From Oasisia sp. SBJ-2009 (taxonomy: Eukaryota > Annelida > Polychaeta > Sabellida > Siboglinidae), in the NCBI GenBank assembly GCA_964017155.1, contig OZ024856.1, forward strand, positions 42,865,035 through 42,929,034: 64,000 bases of DNA, given 5' to 3'. Positions 1-12,676 of the stretch are shown one piece after another; the first letter of the stretch is position 1, and the number at the start of each line of letters is the position of its first letter. The notes below the pieces were generated by a model. That model did not search any database, was not told the DNA's origin, and saw only the letters and a list, made by a program, of their open reading frames with translations. The position numbers were made by a program, and so were the translations under genes.

Positions 1-326
1 TATTGTGTTTAATTAAGTGTAAACTGTAAACCTGTCTACAGAGGTAAAGGCCAAATATGTTTTCTGTTATGTTAAGCCAGGAGATCCATATTAAAATGTT
101 TATGTTAGAAACAGGATATTCATTAAAGTAATCATGAAAGTAATCATGATTACATTCTAATGTAATCATACTCGTACTTGAGTACATTGCAAAGTAATCG
201 TACTCTTCCTCGAGTACATTTGTTTTATGAGTACTCATACTCGTACTCCTGCATGTTAAAAGTATTCGTACTCGTACAGTCGTACTCGAGTACATTTGTA
301 TTGTAATCACTCGATCTCCTTCCATA
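1..326. mobile_element. Partial hAT-like MITE rich in ACTCGAGTAC motifs
   Basis: Repeated motifs of the type GTACTCGAGTACATT and AAGTAATCATGATTAC match the right half of the better preserved copy at 23,105-24,321, including the preceding segment around GTGTTTAAGTGTAAAC. The left end lies outside the window. The right end (CTCCTTCCAT) is a decayed version of the CTCCATC terminus of the other copy. Superfamily is inferred from the other copy. Confidence 0.55.
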
Positions 327-479
327 TATGCATTATTACCATGTTTGCTGTGATTTTTTTGTCTGTATTCTGATTGTATTGTCTGTATTCTGATTATTTA
401 TGTGTGACATGGATAACATATGATGTATGTGTATTGTTTTGAAATAATGATCAAATAAAAACAAATTCTTCACTGCACT

Positions 480-1212
480 GTACATAATTTTGGTAATCAG
501 TAGTTAGTTATATTAATACAGATAGTGCAAACATAAGTTATGATACGATAGCAATTACCAAAATGATGAAGCCCCTCTAAGATGACTGGTGTATCATCTA
601 ATGTAGATACATGTCTCGCCTGTTCACTAACTGTGCCTGGTGTTGTTTCAGACAATTGTGACATCTGTATAAAGGTGTTGTCATCAAAAGTATCTGCAGT
701 GAAGTGACAACGCTGCAACAAGTCGCACACAGTGACAACTACAAACGTTGTGTCCTGCGCCCAACAAAACATTACCAAACAGCCACACATGTGATTTTGA
801 GAAAAACAGAAAACTTATTATTGACGCTCGTGGAACAATAATTCATTTCATGTCGGAAGACACCAACTTGTTCATGGACTGAAACCAATCAAGTGTGACT
901 AAAATAATCTCTGAGTGATGAATCACCTTGATGTGTTGATGCACCTACAAGACATTCTTCTCAGAGTTCAGTTTAGTGCTGTGTATGATTGACGTGGAAA
1001 CATTTCACAAAAAGGTGGTGTCTTAAAGCCAGCGTTTTGGCACTAACATTGCTGAGAAACTTCAAATGTGTTGCAGGTGGTTTAAACATGTCGCTGAGTA
1101 TTATCGAGTCATGTAGTGTTGCGTCTTGGTTGTGACACAACTTTGTACACAGAAGAACATTGAAGACACAAGTGTGCATCCACGCTGTGGTACAAACCTA
1201 AAAGTGGGGTGA
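480..1212 (+). pseudogene. ZNF unit 1, 5' block with degenerate upstream exon
   Basis: This block is homologous to 12,890-13,624, 22,920-24,887 and 58,780-60,867. It contains the conserved segment DNCDIC(R/I)KVFSSKVSAVK at about 650-708, a half zinc finger (C-x2-C without the His pair), followed by TGA. In units 3 and 4 the same codon is CGA. Further downstream are decayed Cys-containing stretches and the lead-in to the finger array. It is probably the former 5' exon or leader of the ZNF gene; splice sites cannot be assigned with confidence. Confidence 0.5.
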
Positions 1213-1657
<445 letters not shown>

Positions 1658-2044
1658 AGGGTAACTGAAGCGGCCGAACAACTACAGCCCAAACATAAGA
1701 ACATATAATTTACAGCACTAGTGCCCATAATTTTACAAGCACAGCGTCACGGTATATTTAAAAAAAAAAAATTCAAAGTGAGCTACTTTCGACATAGGGC
1801 GCCGCCATTCCGCCTGGCCATATTGCTGGTTGTACTCGGGTTTGTTTACAATCACCGGAAGCACGTGTCGATAGGCGGCGCAGCATAGCTCTCGCAAAAA
1901 CGGACGAAACGCACTCAAACCAAATATAATTAAACACATTAATGCACTGTATGCCTAATAGATATACCATAATTGTTAGTAAGCATTATTTCACATACTT
2001 CCACAAAGGATTCCTGTAGAAAAAGCAGGTTAGAGATGATGAAG

Positions 2045-2340
2045 TTTGCGTGTCCGCCGGCGGCGAGTTCAGCGGAGTCGGCGGTGGTCACTTCCGAACG
2101 CCGATTGTAAGCCTAATTTCGAATGTGACGAGCCCAACGAGGCGCTGAACATAACATAAGTTTCGACCAGAGCTACAGGTCCGTGTTTGATCGATTTGCT
2201 TGCATATAAGTACGCAGCGACGAAGTAAATTTCGTCGAACTCGACAGGAAAACCGGACATGATTTCCTTATTTGGAATGTGATTCGGCGCGTAGGAAGTG
2301 ACAAGCCGGCGACTCGGCACTCACGAGTTCCGTCATGTAT
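2045..2340. other. CpG-rich patch inside the TTAA element
   Basis: This stretch has noticeably more G+C and CpG than its surroundings. The minus strand is open for 83 codons (2,069-2,320), without a family I recognise. It may be a promoter or a coding remnant of the transposon. Confidence 0.25.
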
Positions 2341-2954
2341 CGTTAAGACTACAATTTAATCCCACAGTTGTATTTCACTGTCTGCATAATACACGAATGT
2401 GACCTAAGAAAAGTTTAAATGTAGTAAGAAATGTGAATGTAATAAAATAAATCTATGTGTAGATAGAAGTATTTAATTTGAAATAAAAATGTTTAAAATC
2501 CACTGAATTTGTTTAGGTCAACAGATCGCCAGCGAGCTGTACCTAGCGGCGCGTTGGTTGCTAGAACCAGCTCGAGTTTCTAGGTACAAGTAAAAAAAAT
2601 GTTTTTGACATAGACAGTGGTGGAATAATTTTCTTCAAGATAATGACATAAAAAGAAATGCCAGCTACGACCGTATCAGGCGTATGACGTGTTTGTTAGC
2701 GTCGTCGTATGCTAATTACTTAAACTAGGGTGACTCGCTAATTAGTCAACAACTGTTGAACAGTCAAGAATCAGTCATATTACAGGCATTATTTAAAATG
2801 AATTAACAGAAACAGCAAAATACAAATTTATGTTATTATTTAAATTAGACTGTTAACTGCATTCAATAAAACACTAGTGTATATAATTTTTTTTTACCCC
2901 ATAAATCAACTGATTAAAATCACTAAAGATTTTTTTTTTATTAATTGCTGATTT

Positions 2955-3262
2955 ATAAAGGTAAGATCTTAAATAGCGTAGTAACCAATCCTCAGGATTG
3001 CTGAATGCGTTTTACACTTTATTTCCCTGACAGACCTGTTCAATCATATACCATCTCAACTTCTCTGGGAAGCATCCAGCAATATGCTACAATTAATTCG
3101 CAAAAGCTACTCATACACATATCCACCACTGTCTATTGCCATGCAGGTACTCATTTAAACAGCTGAGCGAACTGGAAAAATGTAGAGTGAAAAAAATCCC
3201 CAAGGTTTTAACATCACAGCAAAGAATTGCAGACATAGCTGTTGACTTATGAATACTGTCTG
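2955..3262 (-). mobile_element. Old tRNA-derived SINE relic
   Basis: The segment aligns along its length with the younger SINE at 51,075-51,404. It shares the stretches TTTCCCTGACAGACCTGTTCA, CTTCTCTGGGAAGCATCCAG and the ACTGTCTAT region, in the same orientation. The tRNA-like head (right side) has lost recognisable A and B boxes. It is embedded in the TTAA element, so that element's host sequence carried a SINE. Confidence 0.75.
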
Positions 3263-5847
3263 TTGATCACTAGTTTGCGTACAATTTAATCTTGGCCATT
3301 ACATGAGGACACTGTTTTTGACATTATGCAAGCTGAGGATGTAGTGTTTATGTGCATTATATCATCAAAGCAAGATAACAGAACGACAAGTAGGAAACGG
3401 TGAGCGGCAGCCATGCAGGTTAGTAAAATATTATTGTCATTATGATTATGGTATCATTGTATTTGTTTCTGGTAACATATGTACATGTGTGCATCGCACA
3501 ACTTTCTATAAAATAATTAGTATAACAACAATAAAACATGCTACAGAATCAATCACACTTAACATAGTGTCACTATTAAGTATGTTAACGTGTCTATCCA
3601 ATGACACTACCAATTATAACCCAAGTCAGTTGGCAATATTACCTGGGAACACATTTAATATTTTAATTCATAAAATATCCGTAGAATATTTTATAATTTC
3701 ATGTATGCACATTCTGTTATTGCTGTAGAATGACTGTGGTCAAATACACAAAACACATGGAACTTATTTCAATTTTTTTTAAGCAACTGTTTTGACATAC
3801 ATAATAAGTCACTACCCTCCAGGGGTAGTATCCGATATTTAAACACTGACAGATTAATACATTTCTAAATAATCTAAGACAACAGTTTTGTTTATCGCCC
3901 AAAACATTATGCACCCAAATGTGGATCTCACCTTTAAGAATCTGCAGTTTTGCTTTCCAAGTGATAAACAAGCACACATTTTTTAGTTGGGGATCTGAAT
4001 AGTCTCCTGACAGCAGGTAGTAATATCACTGATCCCATGATTAAAATTAATAGTTACATGGGTGAAAAAACATTTGGAACCTTACATTAGCCCATAGCCT
4101 CCATTGTTACTGGAAAGAGTTGCAAACATCATGATCAAAGTACAACAGAGGACTGCTGTTACTAATTGTCATTAATAGCCTAGTGCAAATTAGGCAATAA
4201 GATCACAATCTTAGCAGTGTCCTGTGTTTCCCAGCAAGAGTGAAAAGACTACCCATACCCAATACAAACATCACTGCCTGGACAAAGCCTCACTATCTCT
4301 CTAGTGCACTTGCATTTCTTACCAGTTCACAGTCATGTGCTAGAGCATGCTGAAAAGACAAACCAGTGCAACAGAGGTCAGCTTTAAATTGAGTGTTTAA
4401 ATAAAACTTCAAAATGTTTGGGGTTCATGGCTGTTGTAGAATGATTATCGACTAACATGACTAGTATATTGAATCTGAAATGAATAGTATTATTGCGTAT
4501 AACAAAATAAGACTAAAATAATAATATAAAGTACGAAAATTAGATTTTGATAAGGCATGTATTTTGCTTTCAATAGTACCGCAGACATCAGCATTGTTCA
4601 GTTAGTTGCAGTTTGTGCAGTTAGTGTTTGATAACTGTAAGGTGTCCATAATCACTTCCCATAATTATTTATTAGGAAAATGGCTAAGAAGTCTATTTAG
4701 AAAACCTTATACATTGCAATAAAAAATACTTACATATCTCGAAAAAGACTCGGTTGGACAAAACCCCACCCACAAATGAAACTTACATATAAAACCCAAT
4801 GTAAACAAATTTATTCTTAAATTGACATTTGTACTTTTTGAAAATACAAGTATGACTTTGACTATGGCCAAGTAGTTGTCTCTGATTGGACCAAGGAGGA
4901 CACTGATTGCACGTAACTAACTTAAACATTTTCTTTTCTTATATGTGCAAGTAGGCTTGTATAATTGGTTTACCATGTAATTTATGTGTTGCTTATGTAG
5001 GAGTGGGTTTGCTTGTTTGTAATGATGTCTGAATGACTCGGGATACACACATATTAAAATATGCCAGGAAGGTTAGTCATAATATAATGAAATCTACACA
5101 GAATGCACCATTGAAAAGGTAATGTTCTATTTATTGCATGAATGTTCCCTGATTGAAACACAACACCCTGCTCAGCCCACTGTCTACAAGTCTCATTGAG
5201 ACAAGAGCTGACCAATGAACTTGGCTAGCAGTAGCAGACAAGCCAGAAAGCAGATACCTAATACATCAAACTGATCTGGGGGTCATTTCAAGGGACCTTC
5301 TCAAAAACCAAATCACCAGCATTACTTTGTGTTTTGAGGCCCATGGAATGATGTAATAAAATACAGATTTGTTGTGTATATCAGCACCACCACATGCAAC
5401 AACCATGCAAAAGTAGATTTGTTTAACAATTGTGGAAAAATAGTCTGGCGGACCCTGGAGGACCATATGGGGCCTGCGAAATAATTCAATCAAATTTAGA
5501 TTTCTCATGCATAGTTACAATATCCACAGATCTATGCATCTACACAAAATTAGATCCTGAACACTTTCCGAAATGCTAATTATAAGTTGATTTAATCAGT
5601 TTTAATTTTTAGGATGTATAGGTACTGCAATGAGAAAACAAAAGATGTCAAAACATTGTTATTTATATGTATATCACAGAAGATACATACCCTCATACAT
5701 ATGTATCATTCTTTCAGATGAAGGATTCACAAATACCGAACACAACTTTCAAAGGATCCAGTGCACCTGATGATATTGTCCCTCATGGCAATACGGGTGT
5801 CACATTGCAACGCCATTAACTTGTAGTGTCAAACTCAAACAGAGCCA

Positions 5848-6240
5848 GTGATCATGTCGCCCATGCGATACTTTATCGATGCAGCAATTATTACAGATAA
5901 TATTGTTGTTCCATTGAATATTCATCATGACCATGGGTATGCGAAGTTGTCGTCGCAGTCCTGCATGCCTTCTTCGACTGACCATGGCAGTCCTGTCAAT
6001 GTGGATGACACCTTGGATGTCCCAGTCTCACTGTCGCCATCTTCAGATCATTCTGTCTGGAACAGACGGACGGAAAACACTGAAAAGAGTGATGCAGAAT
6101 ATGTGTTAGCGGATGACAGCAATATCACTGATGATGACTGAAGCAGTTCTGCCTCGGTCGTCAGCTATCTCCAGACAACATACAACGATGTGCGTCGACA
6201 TCGGGACGCAGTATCCACACAAACACCATGCAACATTCAC
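5848..6240 (+). pseudogene. Broken acidic/Ser-rich ORF in the TTAA element
   Basis: An ORF of 97 codons ends ADDSNITDDD and a TGA at 6,139-6,141. The same frame stays open past the stop for about 34 codons (SSSASVVSYLQTTYNDVRRH onwards, then STQT). The acidic-serine linker followed by STQT resembles the region ahead of the catalytic part of THAP/Kolobok transposases, but this is a weak impression and no catalytic motif is visible. Confidence 0.25.
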
Positions 6241-6981
6241 ATTCTTTTATAGCATGTTGATCCCAAAATCAAAGATCCTCAATTCCATAAACATGCCACA
6301 TGGCGATCTTCTCTCGCCGTCTCGCACCTCGGCTCGCACGCTGGGTGAAGCAAAAATGGCTTTACGTGTGTCACTTGTGCAACAGATGCTTCTCTCACTT
6401 GTGCTACAAATGATTCCTCTGTCGGATCCATTTTCTATTGTGATTTATCCAAAACCACTAACAACTAACGCCTCTTCTAAGGCTAAGTCTAACGCAAAAC
6501 ACTTCCGATATCTTTGTAAACAAAAGAAGAAATAGTCCCGATAGACCTTCCGGTCGTAAGCCCCGCCCCTTGAAGGCTGTCAAAACAGAGAGCGTAAAAA
6601 TGAAAATGTTTCATTGGTTCAAAATCGTCGGTATTTAATTTCACCTTTTTATTTCGAATGCAAATAAATATTATTTGTGGATACATAGGACACCTATCGT
6701 ATACAATAAGGCACCATATTTTTGTTTTTGCGTAGAAATGTCTAATTATGAAGAAAACCGGAAAAAACAAAATTTTACATGGGCTAGATAGGAGGTAATC
6801 AAACCACTCGGCTTGGAATAAAGATGGCGATACGCAGTGTTCTATGACGACGATTTAGGCATTGAAAAATATTTTTTTCCAGTTTGTCTGATAAGTGAAT
6901 GTGCTTCTGCCACCATTAATGTATACTTATATAGTGTACATTTAGGTATATGGAATGTTACAGCTGTGTTTCACTTCCCCT

Positions 6982-7275
6982 TTAAAGAAGCATGCCCGTA
7001 TCCACACAGGGGATAAACCATACAAATGTGATACCTGTGGTGCACAATTCTCACGAAGTGGTAATTTGAGGAAACATATTCGTGTCCACACAGGCGATAA
7101 ACCATACAAATGTGATACCTGTGGTGCACAATTCTCACTAAGTGGTAATTTGAGGAAACATATTCGTATCCACACAGGCGATAAACCATACAAATGTGAT
7201 ACCTGTGGTGCACAATTCTCAGACTGTAGTAATTTGAAGAGACATGCCCGTATCTACACAGGGGATAAAACATAA
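6982..7275 (+). pseudogene. C2H2 ZNF array, unit 1, right part
   Basis: The array resumes after the TTAA insertion at [15 protein letters not shown], then three good fingers (helices RSGNLRKH, LSGNLRKH, DCSNLKRH). It stops at TAA 7,273-7,275, where TGDKP has become TGDKT. It is in the same frame as the finger cut at 1,657 once the element is removed. Confidence 0.85.
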
Positions 7276-7600
7276 AAAATGTGATCTATGTGGTGCATAA
7301 TTCTCTCGAAGTGATAGTTTGAAGTCCCATGTCAGTATCCACAGAAATTCCACACTGGGGATAAGCCATACAAATGTGATAACTGGTGCACAATTCTCAC
7401 TAAGTAGTAGTTTGAAGAGACGTGTCCGTATCCACACACGGGATAAACCATGCAAATGTGATACCAATTCTCACAAAGTTCTGATTTTAAGAAACATGTG
7501 AGGATAAACTACTAATGTTGCACAATTCTCCCAAAGTAGTTATTTGAAAACACATGTCTGTATCCACACAGAAACCCTATACCTATGATATGTGTATTGA
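7276..7600 (+). pseudogene. Decayed C2H2 fingers, unit 1 tail
   Basis: Finger-like segments (SRSDSLKSH, SLSSSLKRRVRIH) are interrupted by frameshifts and stops and fade out by about 7,600. The same kind of decayed tail follows units 2, 3 and 4. Confidence 0.65.
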
Positions 7601-7769
7601 ATTGCCATGTGTAATACATAATAAAAAAGTGGTATTTTGAAAATGTATGTTTCCCCAATAATGTTGATGTTTTATCTGTGGTGCACAAATCTGCACAAAG
7701 GTGTAATTTTAAGGCACATGTATGTATCTATATCACTGTTTTTTTGCATGCTTTTAACTTAATAAACAA

Positions 7770-7985
7770 CAGATTATGGCCTTTACTTCTGTGGATACAA
7801 ATGTCTGTGTCATTGGTCACTGTGTCAGTGTGATGTAGTTAGCAATAACAAGACTCCCTAGCACTGGTCTGTCTGTTGTGTTCGTAAACTTGGTGGCTAT
7901 AAACTAGATGCCTCAATATATGATTTTCTTTTCTTTTACACACAGTGTTACTTACTGAAAATGAAAGGTATTTGAAAAACTATGT
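7770..7985. repeat. ZNF 3' block, shared with interior of hAT-like MITE
   Basis: The segment from GGCCTTTACTTCTGTGGATA to ATGAAAGGTATTTGAAAA is homologous to 15,790-16,005, 28,690-28,920, 59,875-60,090 and 63,455-63,650. In the last two places it lies inside an element with TIR-like ends, so the block is probably mobile-element derived. Confidence 0.6.
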
Positions 7986-8825
7986 AGGGCATTCATACCA
8001 GCCATACCATTGTAGGGCTTTTATACCTGCTGTTCCATTGTAGGGCTTTCATACCTGCCGTACCATTGTAGGGTTTTCTACCAGATGTACCATTGTAGGG
8101 CTTTCACACCTACCGTACCATTGTAGGGCTATAATACCAGCTGTACCATTGTAAGGCTTTCATTCCAGCTGTACCACTGTAGGGCTTTCATACCAGCTGT
8201 ACCATTGTAGGGCTTTCATACCTGCTGTACCATTGCAGGGCTTCCATACCTGCCATACCATTGTAGGGCTTTCATAGCTGCTGTGCAATTGTATGGCTTT
8301 CATACCACCCGTAGCATTCTAGGGCTTTCATACCACCTGAACCATTGTAGGGCTTTCATACCAATGTACCATTGTAGGGGTTTCATACCAATGTACCATT
8401 GTAGGGCTTTCATACCAGCCATGCCATTGTATGGCTTTTATTCCTGCTGTACCATTGTAGGACTTTCATACCTGCCGTACCATTGTAGGGCTTTCATACC
8501 TGCCATACCATTGTAGGGCTTTCATACCAGCCATACCATTGTAGGACTTTCATACCAGCCATACCATTGTAGGGCTTTCATACCAGCCATACCACTGTAG
8601 GGCTTTTATACCAGCCATACCATTGTATGGCTTTCATACCTGCCGTACCATTGTAGGACTTTCATACCTGCCGTACCATTGTAGGGCTTTCATGCCAGCC
8701 GTACATTTGTAAGGTTTTCACAATTGCCCTACTATCGTAGGGCATTCATACCTGTTGTATCGTTTTAGCGCATTCACACAAACTGTACATTTCAGGGCAT
8801 TCACTCATTCCCTACCTTTGTGAAT
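7984..8825. repeat. 28-bp minisatellite array (about 28 copies)
   Basis: The consensus unit is AGGGCTTTCATACC followed by AGCCGTACCATTGT (28 bp), with scattered substitutions. The last copies are a distinct variant (AGGGCATTCA with CCTGTTGTATCG, then ATTCACACAAACTGTAC), and this terminal set recurs in order at 16,990-17,075 and 28,990-29,085. Confidence 0.9.
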
Positions 8826-9243
8826 ATGTAACCTTGGCTGACTAAATGAGTGATAAGTCGGGATTTGACATTTGGCATGAGTGCCATCTCAAGCCAGATG
8901 GCATGGTTTTGGTGATTTTTAGGTTGGTATGGAAAATAAATTCATAGCATCTGTCTTAGCACTTCGAGCCATCCTACACTATTTATGCAAAATAAAATGT
9001 ATATTTTACGCAATCTAATGCAAGCCCTCTTGATTAACTAGCACAAAATGCAAAATATTTATGGCAGTTTTCAACCGTTTTACTTTTTAAACGCTACCAT
9101 ACTTAATGTGACATAACTTCACTAATGTTTTTAGTAGTCATAATTTTTGAAATACTGTAAAAGTACAACATCTCCTCTTTTCAGATATGTAAAAAAGTAT
9201 GTCAACATATTTCCTACTTATCATTCATTTGGTCAGCAGGGGT
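8826..9243. other. Intergenic, no feature seen
   Basis: AT-rich sequence without an open frame or recognisable repeat between the minisatellite and the CA/AT microsatellite. Confidence 0.5.
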
Positions 9244-9280
<37 letters not shown>

Positions 9281-9309
9281 GTATGTACATATATGTACAT
9301 ATACCTTTC

Positions 9310-9384
<75 letters not shown>
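9244..9384. repeat. (CA)n and (AT)n microsatellites
   Basis: A CA run at about 9,244-9,271, a mixed TATG segment, then an AT run to 9,384. It is followed by CCCGGGACTGAATCATGAG, which occurs again at 16,279 after the equivalent repeat of unit 2. Confidence 0.95.
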
Positions 9385-9389
<5 letters not shown>

Positions 9390-9542
9390 CCCGGGACTGA
9401 ATCATGAGTAACTGTGTCAAACCATTGAAACCATTATATATATCAATGGCTTAGGAAACTACAGTGCAGCCATGCAACATCACTAGGCAAAACCAACAAC
9501 AGTCGCTGTTTAGCTTTGGTTTCTATTGTAGATCATATAAAC

Positions 9543-10040
9543 ATGCCCTACCATTGTAGTAAGAATATATGGCTTCACACCTCATACCATTGTAGAACAT
9601 TCACACCTTGAGTACCAATGTAGGCATGTACCCTTGACATACCAATATAGGGCATTCACACCTGATGTACCATTGTAGAGCATTCACACATGTTGTACCA
9701 ATGTAGGGCATTCACACATGTACCAATGTAGGGCATTCACACCTGGTGAACCAATGTAGGGCATTCACACCTGATGAACCAATGTAGGACATTCACACCT
9801 GATGAACCAATGTAGGGCATTCACCCTTGACATACCAACGAAGGGCATTCACACATGGTGTACCATTATAGAGCAGTCACACATGTTGTACCAATGTAGG
9901 GCATTCACACCTGATGAACCAATGTAGGGCATTCACCCTTGACATACCAACGAAGGGCATTCACACCTGATGTACCATTGTAAGGCATTCACCCCAGTCA
10001 TACTAATGTAGGGCAGTCACAACTGATATACCATTATATA
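9543..10040. repeat. 28-bp minisatellite, ATTCACACC subtype (about 17 copies)
   Basis: The unit is AGGGCATTCACACC followed by TGATGAACCAATGT (28 bp). It is a subtype of the array at 7,984 and the same subtype as 16,450-17,075. Confidence 0.9.
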
Positions 10041-10049
10041 TATATACCC

Positions 10050-10942
10050 AGAACCGTATCATAATTAAGATGTGTCACGCGTACCATTAACCATATAGCT
10101 TAAGCAAGATTGTTCGCTTTATATTGCGATATATATAATTATTATATATCAATGGCTATATTGCAACCATGCAACGGTCGTTGCTTAGTTTTATTGGTGC
10201 TGGGTAACATAGCTGAATCAACTAAACCATTGGCTCAACTAACACTGCCTTCCCCCATTGACAGAGCGCTCACCCGTGGCTCCACCTAGCGATGTCAGGT
10301 TAATCGAGGTTGGTGGCGCCTCCACACGTAGAGATAGTTGGTAAAGTGGTTGAGAAGAAGCGGGTTTACTAACTTTTTTAATTTAGTGAATGCTGCCTTA
10401 TTGTGCGCTGGTCAAAGTTTGTTTGCTGTTGTAAGTAGTTAGGGAGTGCACGTAGGATGATTCAAGTTTTTGATTATGTTTTATATATTTTATTATTTGG
10501 GTACTGACTACTGGTGCGGGCGATAATTGAGAAACTTGGCAACTTTGACTTGGCTGGCTGGTATCTTGTGATTTTTTTGGACTTGGGGACGTGGTTTCGG
10601 ATGAGTCGGCCTAAAACGTATTCTGAATCGTCCGTTTCTGCAACCGGTGAAGTTTGGCCAAGTTGCGCTCGTCTGGGCCTAATCAGCCGTATCTGTAAGT
10701 GTAACCAGTGGCAGTGGCAGTGCCTGCGTCTGCGAAGACCAAAGTCAAGACAAAGTTGAAAGTACATAGACATAGTCATAGCCTAGGCATGGCATATGAT
10801 TATGATGGTGCTTCGATTATGATATAGGCATAGCCATATGGCATAGCCAAAGCCAAAAGCAGAATGAATCGTCCGTCTTGAGCAGATCGGTAAAATGAGT
10901 AAAATGTTCACATGGGTCATTCTGTACATTAAAAACTATAAT
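10050..10942 (+). repeat. ZNF unit 5' flank, copy A
   Basis: Homologous to 17,115-17,630 plus 22,256-22,560, and to 55,730-56,320. Shared landmarks are ATAGCTTAAGCAAGATTGTTC, GATGTCAGGTTAATCGAGG, the TGGTATCTTGTG segment and GGCCTAAAACGTATTC. In each case it lies upstream of a ZNF array on the same strand, so it may hold the promoter/leader of the unit. It is moderately CpG-rich compared with its surroundings. No TATA box or open frame is convincing. Confidence 0.6.
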
Positions 10943-10949
10943 ATCCTTA

Positions 10950-12669
10950 TTATAAAGCAATCAGTTTTATCAGTATTATAAGGCAATCAGTTTAAAACTA
11001 AAAGTGTCTTTACACATGAAGGAAATTCCAAGTTACCAAATCTGAACGACAGCCCACATAGAAAAATACCCAAACTAACAATTTCACTTAAAGGAGTACA
11101 TGACCAACTATCAAAAATTAACACCTCTAAATCGCAAGGACCAGATGGCATTCCACCATGGTTTCTAAATAGATATGCCTCCCACCTAACACCAATAATA
11201 CATGATATCTTCCAATCATCAGTTGACTCTGGTCAAGTCTCCAATGCCTGGAAAGAAGCAAACATAACAGCAATTTTCAAGAAAGCAAACAGGGCAGAAA
11301 CTTCTAACTACAGACCAATATCCTTAACACCTGTGATTTCTAAACTTCTTGAAGACATAATTCATAGCCACATCATGAAACACCTTGAACAACATCACAT
11401 CCTAACTGACCACCAACATGGTTTTCGTGCAAAAAGAACAACAGAAACTCAATTAATTCAAACTATCCATGACATAAGCAAATCCCTTGACGAAAAGAAA
11501 ACTGTAGATATGGCCATTCACTAAAGCATTCGATAAAGTTCCACATAAAAGACTAATTCACAAACTAAAATACTATGGCATCACAGGCCCAATATCATCA
11601 GGGATAGAAAGCTTCCTTACAGAAAGAACCCAACAGGTTGTAAACTTGAAATAAATGGATCATGGATCCACACCCATTCAAGTGAATCAAGTCACCTCAG
11701 GGGTACCACATGGAACTGTACTGGGGCCTCTATTTTGTCTACTATACATAAATGACCTACCCAATAATCTCACTTCAAATGCTCGCCTTTTTGCAGATGA
11801 CTGCCTACTATATCTACCAGTTAAATCAGACAATGACACTTCTCTCCTCCAAAATGATCTACTCAAACTCGAGGAATGGCAAAACACTTGGCTTATGAAA
11901 TTCAATCCCACCAAATGCTTCACAATGACATTAGCCTCAAGAAAACCGACACCAAATCACTACACCTTCTGTGGCCAACAACTTAAATCTGTTCAATCCC
12001 ACTGTTATCTTGGTGTACAAATATCAAATACTTTAAATTGGACAACACAATGGAACTCAGTCGCTAAGAAAGCAAAACAGACACTAGGAGTCATATGGAG
12101 AAATCTAAATAAATGACCAACCCACATTAAATCTATAGCCTATACAACCCTTGTCCGACAAATACTTGAATATGTGTCAGCGTCATGGGATCCACACTGC
12201 CTAAAACATATTAAAACCTTTGAAAGAATCCAAAGACAAGCTGCCAGATTTTGCACACAAAACTATTCTACAGAGCCAGGAACAGTAACCCAACTTGTTA
12301 AAGACCTCCAATGGGACACCATTCGAACAAGAAGAAAAATTAAAAGACTTAGCATAATATACAAGATGGAACATAACCTTATAGATATCCCACTAGATCA
12401 CTATATCCAACACAGCACTAGATCCTCATGTAAACATGACAGTCAGTTCTTGCAAATTAGACACTCAGCAAACATATTTGGAAACAGCTTCTTCCCAACC
12501 ACAATTAAAGAATGAAATTCTCTGCCCCCAAACACTGTCTCAAGTAAATCACTAAACTCATTTCCAAAAAAATTAATCCAACATTTTAACAACTAATCTA
12601 AACGACCCACCATGCACACTGGCGTGATGTGTCCCCAGGACATTTTGCCAGTAACATATACAGATTCAG
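10950..12669 (+). mobile_element. 5'-truncated LINE (CR1/Jockey-like) with damaged RT
   Basis: Translated plus-strand segments show RT motifs in order: KSQGPDGIPPWFLN, the YRPISLTPVISKLLE region, HGFRAKRTTE, KAFDKVPHKRL, SGVPHGTVLGPL, FADDC (about 11,789) and the CR1-type C-terminus (YLGVQIS, LEYVSASWDPH, RIQRQAARF). Ordinary elements of this type encode an endonuclease-RT protein for target-primed retrotransposition; the endonuclease part is absent here. The frame is broken at about 11,521, where a small deletion removes the first catalytic Asp (DFSKAFD), and by stops at 11,652, 12,114 and 12,513 (Trp to TGA). It ends at TAA 12,593-12,595 plus a short 3' tail. ATCCTTA at 10,943-10,949 and 12,670-12,676 is the probable target duplication. 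Confidence 0.85.
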
Positions 12670-12676
12670 ATCCTTA

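Larger units (their letters stand above)
1658..6981. mobile_element. 5.3-kb DNA transposon with TTAA duplication, Kolobok/T2-like
   Basis: The element is flanked by TTAA at 1,654-1,657 and 6,982-6,985. Its ends are AGGGTAACTGAAGC and, reverse-complemented, AGGGGAAGTGAAAC, matching at 11 of 14 positions. Removing it with one TTAA restores the finger ESSHLKKHARIH, identical in design to the intact paralogous finger near 26,150. TTAA duplications are used by piggyBac and Kolobok elements. The AGGG ends resemble the T2/Kolobok terminus (TTAAAGG) better than the CCC ends of piggyBac; that assignment is from memory. No intact transposase is visible, only broken ORFs. It contains an old SINE. Confidence 0.8.

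Noticed and set aside
1658..6981. piggyBac as the first reading of the TTAA insertion
   Set aside because: TTAA fits, but the ends read AGGG...CCCT; piggyBac termini usually start with CCC. Kolobok/T2 fits better, though without a transposase this stays provisional.
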